A DNA stretch of 64,000 bases, from NCBI GenBank assembly GCA_003224085.1, contig QHYK01000102.1, forward strand, positions 1-64,000. Reading direction: 5' to 3'. Below the pieces are notes generated by a model. It ran no database searches, was not told the origin of the DNA, and saw only the letters and a list, made by a program, of their open reading frames with translations. Below, one piece after another: positions 44,424 to 51,768 of the stretch; the first letter of the stretch is position 1, and each line of letters starts with the position of its first letter. This DNA is from Acidobacteriota bacterium. GTDB taxonomy: Bacteria > Acidobacteriota > Terriglobia > Acidiferrales > UBA7541. The translations under genes were made by a program, and so were the position numbers.

Positions 44424-44450
44424 CGAGTGACGAGTGGCGAGTAGCGGGAA
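44424..44450. repeat. Heptamer-phased degenerate repeat, 4 units
   Basis: CGAGTGA, CGAGTGG, CGAGTAG and CGGGAAT; the reverse complement gives the CCACTCG unit seen at 38048. Confidence 0.7.
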
Positions 44451-44484
44451 TTCGGTCTCGGCACTCCTGACTAGGTTGACGGGT

Positions 44485-44991
44485 ATGAAACGCGTGGTGA
44501 TTCTCGGTCCTGGAGCCTCGGGCAAGTCGACCCTCGCCAAGCGGCTCGGCGAGATCACAGGATTACGCGTGATAGAGCTGGATAAGATTTTTTGGCAGCC
44601 AGGCCTTGTGCGCACTCCGCGGGACAAGTGGCTGGAGCTCCAGCTGAAACTTGTCGGCGAGAGCGGGTGGATTATGGATGGAGATCTGGGGCCCTATGAC
44701 GCCATCGAGGTCCGACTTCGAGCGGCGGACACGGTTATCTTTTTGGATTTTTCGCTCTTCCGATGCGCGTGGCGAGCGATCCGGCGATCGCGGGAGCCTG
44801 TCGATTTCTGGCTCTGGCTTTTGCGGTATCGCCGCCGAAGCCGTCCGCTCCTCATGCAAGCGATTTCAAACCACGCGGCTGCCGCGACCATCCACCTGCT
44901 AGGCGACCCGGACGCGGTCAGGCAATTTGTAGTAGACGTTGTTCACAACAGCCAGGCAGGACCGCCTTTTCCCGGCAAAGAAGCTTCTTGA
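44485..44991 (+). CDS. Small P-loop kinase-like protein (topology-modulation/FlaR-like)
   Basis: A 168-residue protein with a Walker A GPGASGKST at residues 8-16 and an early ELDKIFW segment, matching the adenylate-kinase-like family often labelled topology modulation protein. The Arg-rich lid region (RYRRRSRPLLMQ) is consistent. The start ATG 44485 gives MKRVVILGPG; the frame is open to 44434. The physiological substrate is unknown. It stands alone, divergent from secA. Confidence 0.8.
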   Translation: MKRVVILGPGASGKSTLAKRLGEITGLRVIELDKIFWQPGLVRTPRDKWLELQLKLVGESGWIMDGDLGPYDAIEVRLRAADTVIFLDFSLFRCAWRAIRRSREPVDFWLWLLRYRRRSRPLLMQAISNHAAAATIHLLGDPDAVRQFVVDVVHNSQAGPPFPGKEAS

Positions 44992-45005
44992 GGGAGCCGA
45001 GAGGG

Positions 45006-45455
45006 TTATCCGGCGGCGGCCAGGTCCAACCTCGGAGCGGGGTCCTCGCTCTCGGGAATGGCCTGGGTAAGACTACCGGCCAGGAGGCGCCGGTATTTGC
45101 TTCGTTCTTCGAGGTTCGTGTCCACGATTTCGAAGGCCATGTCCTGAGCGCGATAATCCCGCATCAGCGCCGTGGCCTGCATGTGGCGCATACCGACTTG
45201 CAACCGGAGTTGAACCGAGGTTCCAGGCGCGAGGTGGCGGCTGATCGGGGCGAGCCCGCCGCTCAGGCTGGCCGTCCTGATTTCCAACCGGCAATTCTCT
45301 TTGAGATTCAAGCTGATCGCCCGCAGGGGCTTCTGCAGGCGCACGCGCTGCTGCCGCCGGTTGCGGACAAAGCGCGACTGCAGGGAAACATCCAGCGGGG
45401 CGAGCGTCATGTCTTCCTCGTTGATGCTGCTCTTGGCCCAGAATTCGTTCACCAT
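45006..45455 (-). CDS. PilZ-domain protein
   Basis: A 149-residue protein with a PilZ-like core: NRRQQRVRLQKPLRAIS supplies an RxxxR-type stretch and TASLSGGLAPI the (D/N)xSxxG-like turn. Such domains bind cyclic di-GMP, but the Asp/Asn is Ala-Ser here, so binding is uncertain. Its ATG overlaps the stop of the upstream HEAT-like gene (ATGGTGA). This coupling suggests both act together. The Ala-rich tail ends at LDLAAAG. Confidence 0.75.
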   Translation of the reverse strand: MVNEFWAKSSINEEDMTLAPLDVSLQSRFVRNRRQQRVRLQKPLRAISLNLKENCRLEIRTASLSGGLAPISRHLAPGTSVQLRLQVGMRHMQATALMRDYRAQDMAFEIVDTNLEERSKYRRLLAGSLTQAIPESEDPAPRLDLAAAG

Positions 45456-46067
45456 TGCCGGTCCAGCTTCTCGAGGGCCTGCATTGCGGCGATGCGCAGC
45501 TCCTGTGGATAGGCCCAGGTAAACAGTTTCTTCGTCTCGACGAAGCGCTGCAGGGTGCTCACTGTTTCTGGTTCCTGGATTCGCCCCAAGGCTTCGATGG
45601 CCTTGACGCGCAGGAACTCCGCGCCTTCGCTTGGCAGGTCTCCATCGGGCAGAAAGACCATCAGGCATTGCGGGTCCAGCCGGCTGAGCAGACCGACCAT
45701 TTCGGCAGCTTCCCGGATTGGTCCCTCGCGGACGGCGCACCGCAGATATTGCACAGCTTCCTCGCCAAGATCGGACGCGAGATTCGCCACGTGCAAGCTG
45801 CAACGGTTGAAGCGGATTGCCAGCTGCTCCATGGTGATCTGCGGGAGCATTTTCAGCACTGTGGTGAGCCCAGCCGCCACGCCGCGCGCGCAAGGCTTCG
45901 TCCACGAATTCCGGTATTCGCTCCGCAATCCCCATCTTGGTGCGCAAACTGGTGGCCATGCCTGGCCGCTGAGCCTCGATGCTTGGGAGCATGTCGAGCG
46001 CCTGCTTCATGGCCGGGAAATGACGGCTGCTGGCAGCTTGCTGGGTAAGCCGGATGGGCAGCTTCAC
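45449..46067 (-). pseudogene. HEAT-repeat-like gene with a frameshift
   Basis: Reading in two frames gives one helical-repeat protein. The first part (46067 down to ~45890) reads MKLPIRLTQQAASSRHF... ending FVDEALRAR. The second part, in another frame, reads GVAAGLTTVLKMLPQITMEQLA through FLRVKAIEALGRIQEPETVSTLQRF to LEKLDRQW. The helical pairs and AIEALGRI segment suggest HEAT repeats. The junction sits in a CG-dinucleotide run (45880-45891), a common site of sequencing slippage. If real, the gene is broken; if an error, it is a ~205-residue protein. Confidence 0.6.
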
Positions 46068-46168
46068 TGACCGAAGGATCGCGTGGTTTCGGGAAGGGAC
46101 AGGTGGGGAAGAGAAGTATTTCGGAAATTAGCGAGCCCAAGAGCACGATCTAGCGGGCAAGAGAGATT

Positions 46169-46191
46169 CATCGAGCCAAAACAGCTCGATG
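46169..46191. terminator. Inverted repeat between the EF-G-like and HEAT-like genes
   Basis: CATCGAGC-CAAAACA-GCTCGATG forms a perfect eight-pair stem about 110 nt beyond the EF-G-like stop. No T-run follows on either strand, so a terminator role is tentative. Confidence 0.35.
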
Positions 46192-46302
46192 GCGCAGAAT
46201 ACCTCACCTGCGCAGGCTGACGCGTTCGCTCCTGCGCACGCAGAAAAGAGACCAGCCTGGTTGCTTCGGAACGACAAATTGCGCGGTTGGCGGCGAACGA
46301 CG

Positions 46303-48444
46303 TCAGGCTTCTTCTTCGACGAGGGCTTCGCCGTGGGCGGCTTTGTGAGCCGCGATCACTTTTTCCGCCAGTTCGCTAGGCACGTAGTCGTAATGGGAAA
46401 ATTCCATCGAGTAGCTGGCGCGGCCCTGCGTCATGGAGGTTAGATCGGTTGCGTAGCTCAGCATTTCCGCTAGCGGCACTTGGGCTTTGACGATAACGTT
46501 ATGGCCGCGTGTTTCGCTGCCGGAGATGCGCCCGCGACGCGAGCTGAGGTCGCCCATCAGGTCGCCCGAATATTGATCGGGCGCGTAAACTTCCACGTTC
46601 ATGATGGGCTCGAGAAGCGCTGGACGCGCCTGCTTCATGGCTTCCTTGAACGCCAGCGTACCGGCAATCTTGAACGCGATATCGGACGAATCCACGTCGT
46701 GGTATTTGCCGTCGTAGAGGATAGCGCGGAAATCGGTGACCGGGAATCCAGCAAGGTAGCCGCGCGCGGCGGCATCACGAATGCCTTTCTCGACCGACGG
46801 AATCCAGTTTTTCGGGATTGCGCCGCCGAAAATATCGTCCACGAACTCGATGCCTTTGCCGCGCTCGACGGGCTCCATCTTGATGCGGCACACGCCAAAC
46901 TGGCCGTGCCCGCCGGACTGTTTCTTGTGCTTGCCTTCGGCGTCGGCTTTGCCGCGAATAGTTTCACGGTAGGGAACCTTGGGAGGTTTGAGCGTGAGGT
47001 TGACGTTGTAGCGTTTCTGAAGTTTGGCGACGACGACTTCGATGTGCTGCTGGCCGGAGCCCGCGAGAATGAATTCCTTTGTTTGCGGATCGCGTGAAAA
47101 ACGCAGGGCGCCGTCTTCTTCGAGAATTTTGTGAATGGCCACGCCAATCTTGTCTTCATCGGCCCGGCTCTTCGGCTCAATTGCGAAGGTGATGGATGGC
47201 TCCGGTATGCGCGCGGGCGTGTAATAAATTGGCGCGGCTTTGTCGCCCAGCGTTTCCCCCGTTGTGGTTTCTTTCAGCTTGGCGATGGCCCCGATGTCGC
47301 CGGCGTGCAATTCGCCAACTTCGGTGAGCTGCTTGCCCTGCACGACTTGAATGTGCTGGAGGCGCTCCGGCGTGTTGCGATTGTAGTTCTGAAGTGTGGC
47401 GTCGTTCTTGAGCACGCCGCTTTTCACTTTGAAATAGTTGACGCGTCCGGCGAAAGGATCGGCGAGCGTCTTGAACACGAAAAGCGAAACCGGTTGGGCG
47501 TCGTCGTATTTGCGCTCAACGCGATCGCCTTTTCCGCCAGGCTCCTTGTAGCCGACCTGCGCGTGCTCGTCAGGATGGGGCAATGCATCGGCAAGAAAAG
47601 TGAGCAGGCTGGCGGGTCCAATGTTTTGCAGTCCGGAGGTCATCAGCACAGGAAAGATTTTTTCCGCGACGATGGCTCTGCGGACGGCGGGAATCAAATC
47701 GTGAATGGGAATCGTGCCTTCGCGGAAAAACTCCTCCATCATGGCGTCGTCGCCTTCGGCGATCATTTCCACTAATTGTTCGTGCGCTTCTTTGGCTTCG
47801 TCGGCGAGCGCGGCGGGAATCTCTTCAATGGTTGGTTTGCCATCGCCACCGGGCTTGTAGACGTGCGCTTTCATGGCTACCAGGTCGATGACGCCGCGAA
47901 ATCCTTTTTCCGAGCCAATCGGCAATTGCAAAGAGACGACATTGCGGCCAAAGACTTCCGTCAGCGATTCGATCGAACGTTCGAAACTGGAAAGCTCGCG
48001 ATCCATCCAGGTGAGCACAAACGCACGCGGAATGTCGTATTCCGTGCAGTAATCCCAAACTTTTTCCGTGGTGACCTGTACCCCCACGTGCGCGTCCACA
48101 GTGATCAGCGCGGCATCGGCCGCAATCAGCGAAGCTTTGGTTTCGTTGATGAAGGTGGAATAGCCGGGAAGGTCGATAAAATTGATTTTCACTTTGTCGG
48201 ACGAGCCGGAGGGGCCAGTCGGCGTCGCGGGCCACTCGGCGTAAGCCAGACCCGTTTGAATGGATATTTTTCTCCCCACCTCCTCGTCGTCCCAGTCGGT
48301 GGTGGCGCTGCCATCCGCAACTTTTCCCCACCGCGGCGTCATGCCCGCGGTGTACAACAACGACGACACCAGTTGCGTCTTGCCGGTGCCGCCGTGACCT
48401 ACAATGCCAACGTTTCGGATGTCCTTGGTGAGATAGGGTTTCAT
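46303..48444 (-). CDS. EF-G-like GTPase with altered G motifs
   Basis: A 713-residue EF-G paralogue with the five EF-G domains in order. G1 is GHGGTGKT (residues 16-23), as in EF-G-2 types rather than the GHIDHGKT of canonical EF-G. G3 is DLPGY (91-95), so the catalytic His of switch II is Tyr. G4 reads TWMD (145-148) where NKxD is expected, so the Asn and Lys that read guanine are lost. It is clearly not the only EF-G: no rpsL/rpsG context is present. Nucleotide use and role are uncertain. It starts at ATG 48444, after AAGGAG. Confidence 0.9.
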   Translation of the reverse strand: MKPYLTKDIRNVGIVGHGGTGKTQLVSSLLYTAGMTPRWGKVADGSATTDWDDEEVGRKISIQTGLAYAEWPATPTGPSGSSDKVKINFIDLPGYSTFINETKASLIAADAALITVDAHVGVQVTTEKVWDYCTEYDIPRAFVLTWMDRELSSFERSIESLTEVFGRNVVSLQLPIGSEKGFRGVIDLVAMKAHVYKPGGDGKPTIEEIPAALADEAKEAHEQLVEMIAEGDDAMMEEFFREGTIPIHDLIPAVRRAIVAEKIFPVLMTSGLQNIGPASLLTFLADALPHPDEHAQVGYKEPGGKGDRVERKYDDAQPVSLFVFKTLADPFAGRVNYFKVKSGVLKNDATLQNYNRNTPERLQHIQVVQGKQLTEVGELHAGDIGAIAKLKETTTGETLGDKAAPIYYTPARIPEPSITFAIEPKSRADEDKIGVAIHKILEEDGALRFSRDPQTKEFILAGSGQQHIEVVVAKLQKRYNVNLTLKPPKVPYRETIRGKADAEGKHKKQSGGHGQFGVCRIKMEPVERGKGIEFVDDIFGGAIPKNWIPSVEKGIRDAAARGYLAGFPVTDFRAILYDGKYHDVDSSDIAFKIAGTLAFKEAMKQARPALLEPIMNVEVYAPDQYSGDLMGDLSSRRGRISGSETRGHNVIVKAQVPLAEMLSYATDLTSMTQGRASYSMEFSHYDYVPSELAEKVIAAHKAAHGEALVEEEA

Positions 48445-49048
48445 GCGAACTCTCCTTGGCGATCCGGGGATCGCCTTTTGCGATCGTGAGGCAATCGCGG
48501 CGAAAGTCCGCCACCAGGTTTCAAGCGCGGGCTTGCGCCTGAGCGAATTGTCAAGCTAGGAGGAAGAGCGCACCGTCTTTCGTTGACGCTCCTTGCCGTT
48601 CTTTCCCTCGTGTGTGCGAGGGTCCCTGGGTCTCCGAGCGGCGGAGGCGAAGGAGAATCGAAAGATTCCCCGGAACGCTCTTCTTTCACGCGGATGCTAA
48701 CACACGGGTAAAGCTGCGGCAACGAAACACAGGAAAAAACGAGAAAATCTGCTCGCAGCGAGAAATTTCTTCGTTTGGAGGACTGTGGAAAGACGTGCTA
48801 GGCGAGGTCAAATTTGCAAGGACTAGTACCTGGGAAAGACTGGCAATCTCCTCGCATCGGCTTGTTAGTCGTTGGCTGCGCAAGAGTTAAGCACAGGCAG
48901 GAATTACGCGGTTGGGCCGCTTTTTTGCAATAGGTTTCAGGGCTTGGAGTGGAGCGCAATCCCACAGAGGCTGTCATCCAACGTAGGAGTGTGAAGCGGG
49001 GGGGATCTCTCTGCCTGAGGAAGCCGAGAAATTTGGGGAGGAACGAGA
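48445..49048. other. Intergenic region, mostly unassigned
   Basis: About 600 nt with no supportable gene. It holds the hairpin at 48458-48475 and, near 48908-48926, a weak GCGG-CCGC stem followed by six T residues. The rest shows nothing I can name. Confidence 0.5.
48458..48475 (-). promoter_or_regulatory. Hairpin abutting the EF-G-like ribosome-binding site
   Basis: A perfect inverted repeat GGCGATCC-GG-GGATCGCC lies 2 nt from the AAGGAG site of the - strand EF-G-like gene. It could restrict ribosome access or be an operator. Confidence 0.5.
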
Positions 49049-49999
49049 ATGGAAGAGAACCTGGATGAGAAACAAGAGAACCAACAGCACCGAGAAATCC
49101 TAAGCGGAGGCGGCTGGGACTCCCCGCGGACGGACATCAACCGGGGGCTGCTGCTTGGCGCTGTAGCGCTGCTCATCGTGGCTGGGATCGCGTTTGGTTA
49201 TGGTTATCGGCAGCAAATTGCAGCGGGGCATCTGACCGCGCAACAGACCGTGGCGCAAACCACGATCGACCAACTGCAAAGCCAGCTCAACAGCGTAAAT
49301 ACAAGGCTGAACGACATGGTCACCGCACAGCAGGCTGCTGAGCAAGCAGCGGCGCAAAAGAAGCCGCATTCAGCGGCGGGTACCCCAAAACAGGGCTCGA
49401 CCGTGGACAAGCGCTATAAGCTGTTACAGACGCAATTGGAAGACCAGGAGAAGCAGTTAAAGGAAACCCAGGACCTGGTGGCCAAGAACCGAACAGACCT
49501 CGAGACCGGCCTGAATTCCACGAAAGACGAGCTCAACGGCTCGATTGCCAAAACGCACGATGAGCTGGTTGTGCTGCAAAGGCGTGGCGAGCGCAACTAT
49601 TTCGAATTTGACCTGACCAAGTCCAAGCAGTTCCAGCGATTTGGGCCGCTGACGCTATCGTTGCGCAGGACCGATGCCAAGCACAGGAACTATGACTTGA
49701 GCATGGTCGTGGATGATAACCGGCTCGACAAAAAGCGAGTGAATCTATTTGAGCCCATTTGGATCCATTCGGAAACCGGCGGGCAGCCGGTGCAAATCGT
49801 GGTGAACAAGATCGGCAAGAATGAAGTGCACGGCTACATCAGCGCGCCAAAGTACAAGGAATCTGAGCTGGCTGCAGGCGCGAGCGGTGCGGCTTTGACT
49901 CCGGTTTCCGACAAGACCGCGGCGGACCCGAATCGGCCGAATTCGCAGCCCGAACCACAGCCGCCGCAGACGCCGCCGCAAACGCAGCCGCCGCAATGA
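49049..49999 (+). CDS. Membrane-anchored coiled-coil protein of unknown function
   Basis: A 316-residue protein. A short charged N-terminus precedes one transmembrane segment at residues ~33-53 (GLLLGAVALLIVAGIAFGYGY), so the bulk is probably periplasmic. Residues ~60-185 are Gln/Lys/Glu-rich coiled-coil, and residues ~190-275 form a more compact domain (NYFEFDLTKSKQFQRFGPL...). The Pro/Gln-rich tail ends in TQPPQ. GGGGAGGAACG precedes ATG 49049. I do not recognise the family, and there are no informative neighbours. Confidence 0.8.
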   Translation: MEENLDEKQENQQHREILSGGGWDSPRTDINRGLLLGAVALLIVAGIAFGYGYRQQIAAGHLTAQQTVAQTTIDQLQSQLNSVNTRLNDMVTAQQAAEQAAAQKKPHSAAGTPKQGSTVDKRYKLLQTQLEDQEKQLKETQDLVAKNRTDLETGLNSTKDELNGSIAKTHDELVVLQRRGERNYFEFDLTKSKQFQRFGPLTLSLRRTDAKHRNYDLSMVVDDNRLDKKRVNLFEPIWIHSETGGQPVQIVVNKIGKNEVHGYISAPKYKESELAAGASGAALTPVSDKTAADPNRPNSQPEPQPPQTPPQTQPPQ

Positions 50000-50115
50000 G
50001 TTTGCTGGGGCCGCGATAGTTTTGCCTTTTCCTGGATTTTTCCGGCCGGGCGTTTCTTAACCTGCTGCCGTTTATTTTTGCGGCTCGAGGGGAGCTGGAG
50101 TTATTCACCTGAAAA

Positions 50116-50639
50116 TTAGTGGGCGGGGTCGAGAGTGGCTCGCAGAGTGACTTGGCTCGATTTCAAGGACTTCGAGCGTGCGCTTGGGAGTCCGCGCTTC
50201 AGCACAATCGCGTGGCTGCCCGCCGCAATCCTCAAAGTTGCGGGAGTGGTGCCATGAAATTTCTCGCCCACGAAGATTTCCATGCCGTCGGAAACCGAGT
50301 TAATCATGACCGCGCCCACGCCGTCAGGAACCACCGGCGAAGAAACGCTCGACGGTTCGGCCGCGTATTCCTCATCAACCTGCTTTTTTCTTAAGGCGTG
50401 GCGTTTTGCACGCTGGTTGCGGTGAGATCCGGATAGAAGCGATGCAAGACTTCAAGAAGGTCGGAAGAGCTGAGCGCAACAGCTATGCCACGGAAACCCT
50501 TGCTGACAACCTTTAGCGTATGGATGCCCATGATTTCACCCCCCGAGTCAACCAGCGGGCCGCCGTTGCCCGGATTGATGACGGCATCGGTCTGAATCCA
50601 TGTGCCAGGACCGTTGCCGGAACGGTACCGGACCGAGGT
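50116..50639 (-). pseudogene. Decayed trypsin-like protease plus PEGA-domain gene
   Basis: Two frames cover an S1C/HtrA-like protease C-terminus and a PEGA domain. The first (50639 to 50392) reads TWIQTDAVINPGNGGPLVDS, EIMGIHTLKVVSKGF and LLEVLHRFYP. The catalytic motif, normally GNSGGPL, is GNGGPL, so the Ser codon is missing. A stop and a one-base shift follow. The second (to 50116) reads INSVSDGMEIFVGEKFHGTTP then LRIAAGSHAIVLK, a PEGA domain. The N-terminal protease half is absent. Trypsin-PEGA fusions occur in Acidobacteriota, so this is a remnant of one. Confidence 0.75.
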
Positions 50640-50757
50640 CCTTCCAACTTAAAAAGCGGATCCCCTGGCCGCGGAGGACCGCGGCCCGAGGGTCGGGATA
50701 ACCGTGGGAGGTTGTCGGATCGGGATAAAATCAGGCTTCGCAAATTCGGATTCCGAG

Positions 50758-50961
50758 TCAGTCACGCGAATTCTTCTTCTTGTAGCCGGTGCAGGAAAGA
50801 ACGGGCAGACGCGGATATTTGGGAAAGTTGTGATTACGGGCAGAGAGTTCGCAGAGAAGAAAAGTCGAGCCGCGATCGGATTGAATCCAACGGGCGTGGA
50901 TACAATCAGCGCAAAGGCCTGCGTTCCCAACCTTATCGCCCCGCGCTGAGTTCTTGGACAC
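50758..50961 (-). CDS. Small four-cysteine protein
   Basis: A 67-residue ORF with Cys17, Cys20, Cys37 and Cys57, in LCADCIHARWIQSDRG, FLLCELS and RLPVLSCTGY. The spacing and the FPKYPRLPVLxCxGY ending look like a compact metal-binding fold, and the sequence has a conserved-protein appearance. ATG 50961 is the start; the N-terminal 15 residues are variable-looking. The function is unknown. It lies between the protease-PEGA remnant and eda. Confidence 0.6.
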   Translation of the reverse strand: MSKNSARGDKVGNAGLCADCIHARWIQSDRGSTFLLCELSARNHNFPKYPRLPVLSCTGYKKKNSRD

Positions 50962-51031
50962 CTAGAAAGCATAGCAGCCGCAGCGCAACAGGGGAAAACG
51001 CGTGCCGTCAGCAAATCGGACCAATAAATTC

Positions 51032-51694
51032 CTAGTGTGCGGCCGCCATTCTGCCGCGTGCTTCTCTGACTCTTGCGAGGAATCGCCGCGCCAATTCGTG
51101 GACACGCTCTTCCTGCTTGTGTTCGAGCGCTTCCTTTGGAATCAACTCTCCGCCCACACCCAGCGCGGCTGCCCCGGCCAGGATGTAACTCGCAGCGGTC
51201 TGCTGATTGACGCCGCCCGCGGCCACAAAAGGAATTTGCGGAAACGGCGCTTTCAGCGCACGGATATAGGCCTCGCCGCCAAGGGGCGCGCAGGGAAAAA
51301 TCTTGACGAATTCGGCTCCGGCCTTCCACGCGTGAATTACTTCGCTGGGGGTCAGAGCGCCAGGAATAACCAACACGCCTTTTGTCCGTGCGAACTCCAC
51401 GACTTCAGGGACGAGACCTGGGCTCGTGAGGAATTTCGCGCCAGCATCCAGGCAGCGCTCGGCCGTTTGAGCGTCCAGGACCGTTCCTGCCCCCACGATC
51501 ATTTCGGGAAGGCTACTCACCAAATCGAAAATGACTTCGAGCGCCCCGGGCACGGTCATAGTGATTTCGGCGATCGGAATTCCGGAGCGATGCAACGATT
51601 CGGCGGCGTATCTTGCGTGTTCCGCAGATTTCACGCGCACGGCGGGAATGATAGCGATCTCCTCGATGCGCGCGCGAACCTCTTCCTTATTCAC
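51032..51694 (-). CDS. eda: 2-keto-3-deoxy-6-phosphogluconate aldolase
   Basis: A class I aldolase of the Entner-Doudoroff pathway, giving pyruvate and glyceraldehyde-3-phosphate. The Schiff-base Lys lies in GAEFVKIFPCAPLGG, the catalytic Glu in IAEITMTVPGAL, and the phosphate site in VAAGGVN. Length 220, normal. The start is GTG 51694. It may also serve 4-hydroxy-2-oxoglutarate cleavage. No edd is adjacent. Confidence 0.92.
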   Translation of the reverse strand: MNKEEVRARIEEIAIIPAVRVKSAEHARYAAESLHRSGIPIAEITMTVPGALEVIFDLVSSLPEMIVGAGTVLDAQTAERCLDAGAKFLTSPGLVPEVVEFARTKGVLVIPGALTPSEVIHAWKAGAEFVKIFPCAPLGGEAYIRALKAPFPQIPFVAAGGVNQQTAASYILAGAAALGVGGELIPKEALEHKQEERVHELARRFLARVREARGRMAAAH

Positions 51695-51768
51695 AGTGCC
51701 TGCTCCTTGGCTGCGGCACGAGACTCTCTCACGTCAAGCTCATTTCTACCAGGAAGAGCTCGGGACAC

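Noticed and set aside
48908-48926. GCGG-CCGC stem followed by six T residues as a terminator.
   Set aside because: The stem has only four pairs and no + strand gene lies upstream, so it was not listed as a terminator.
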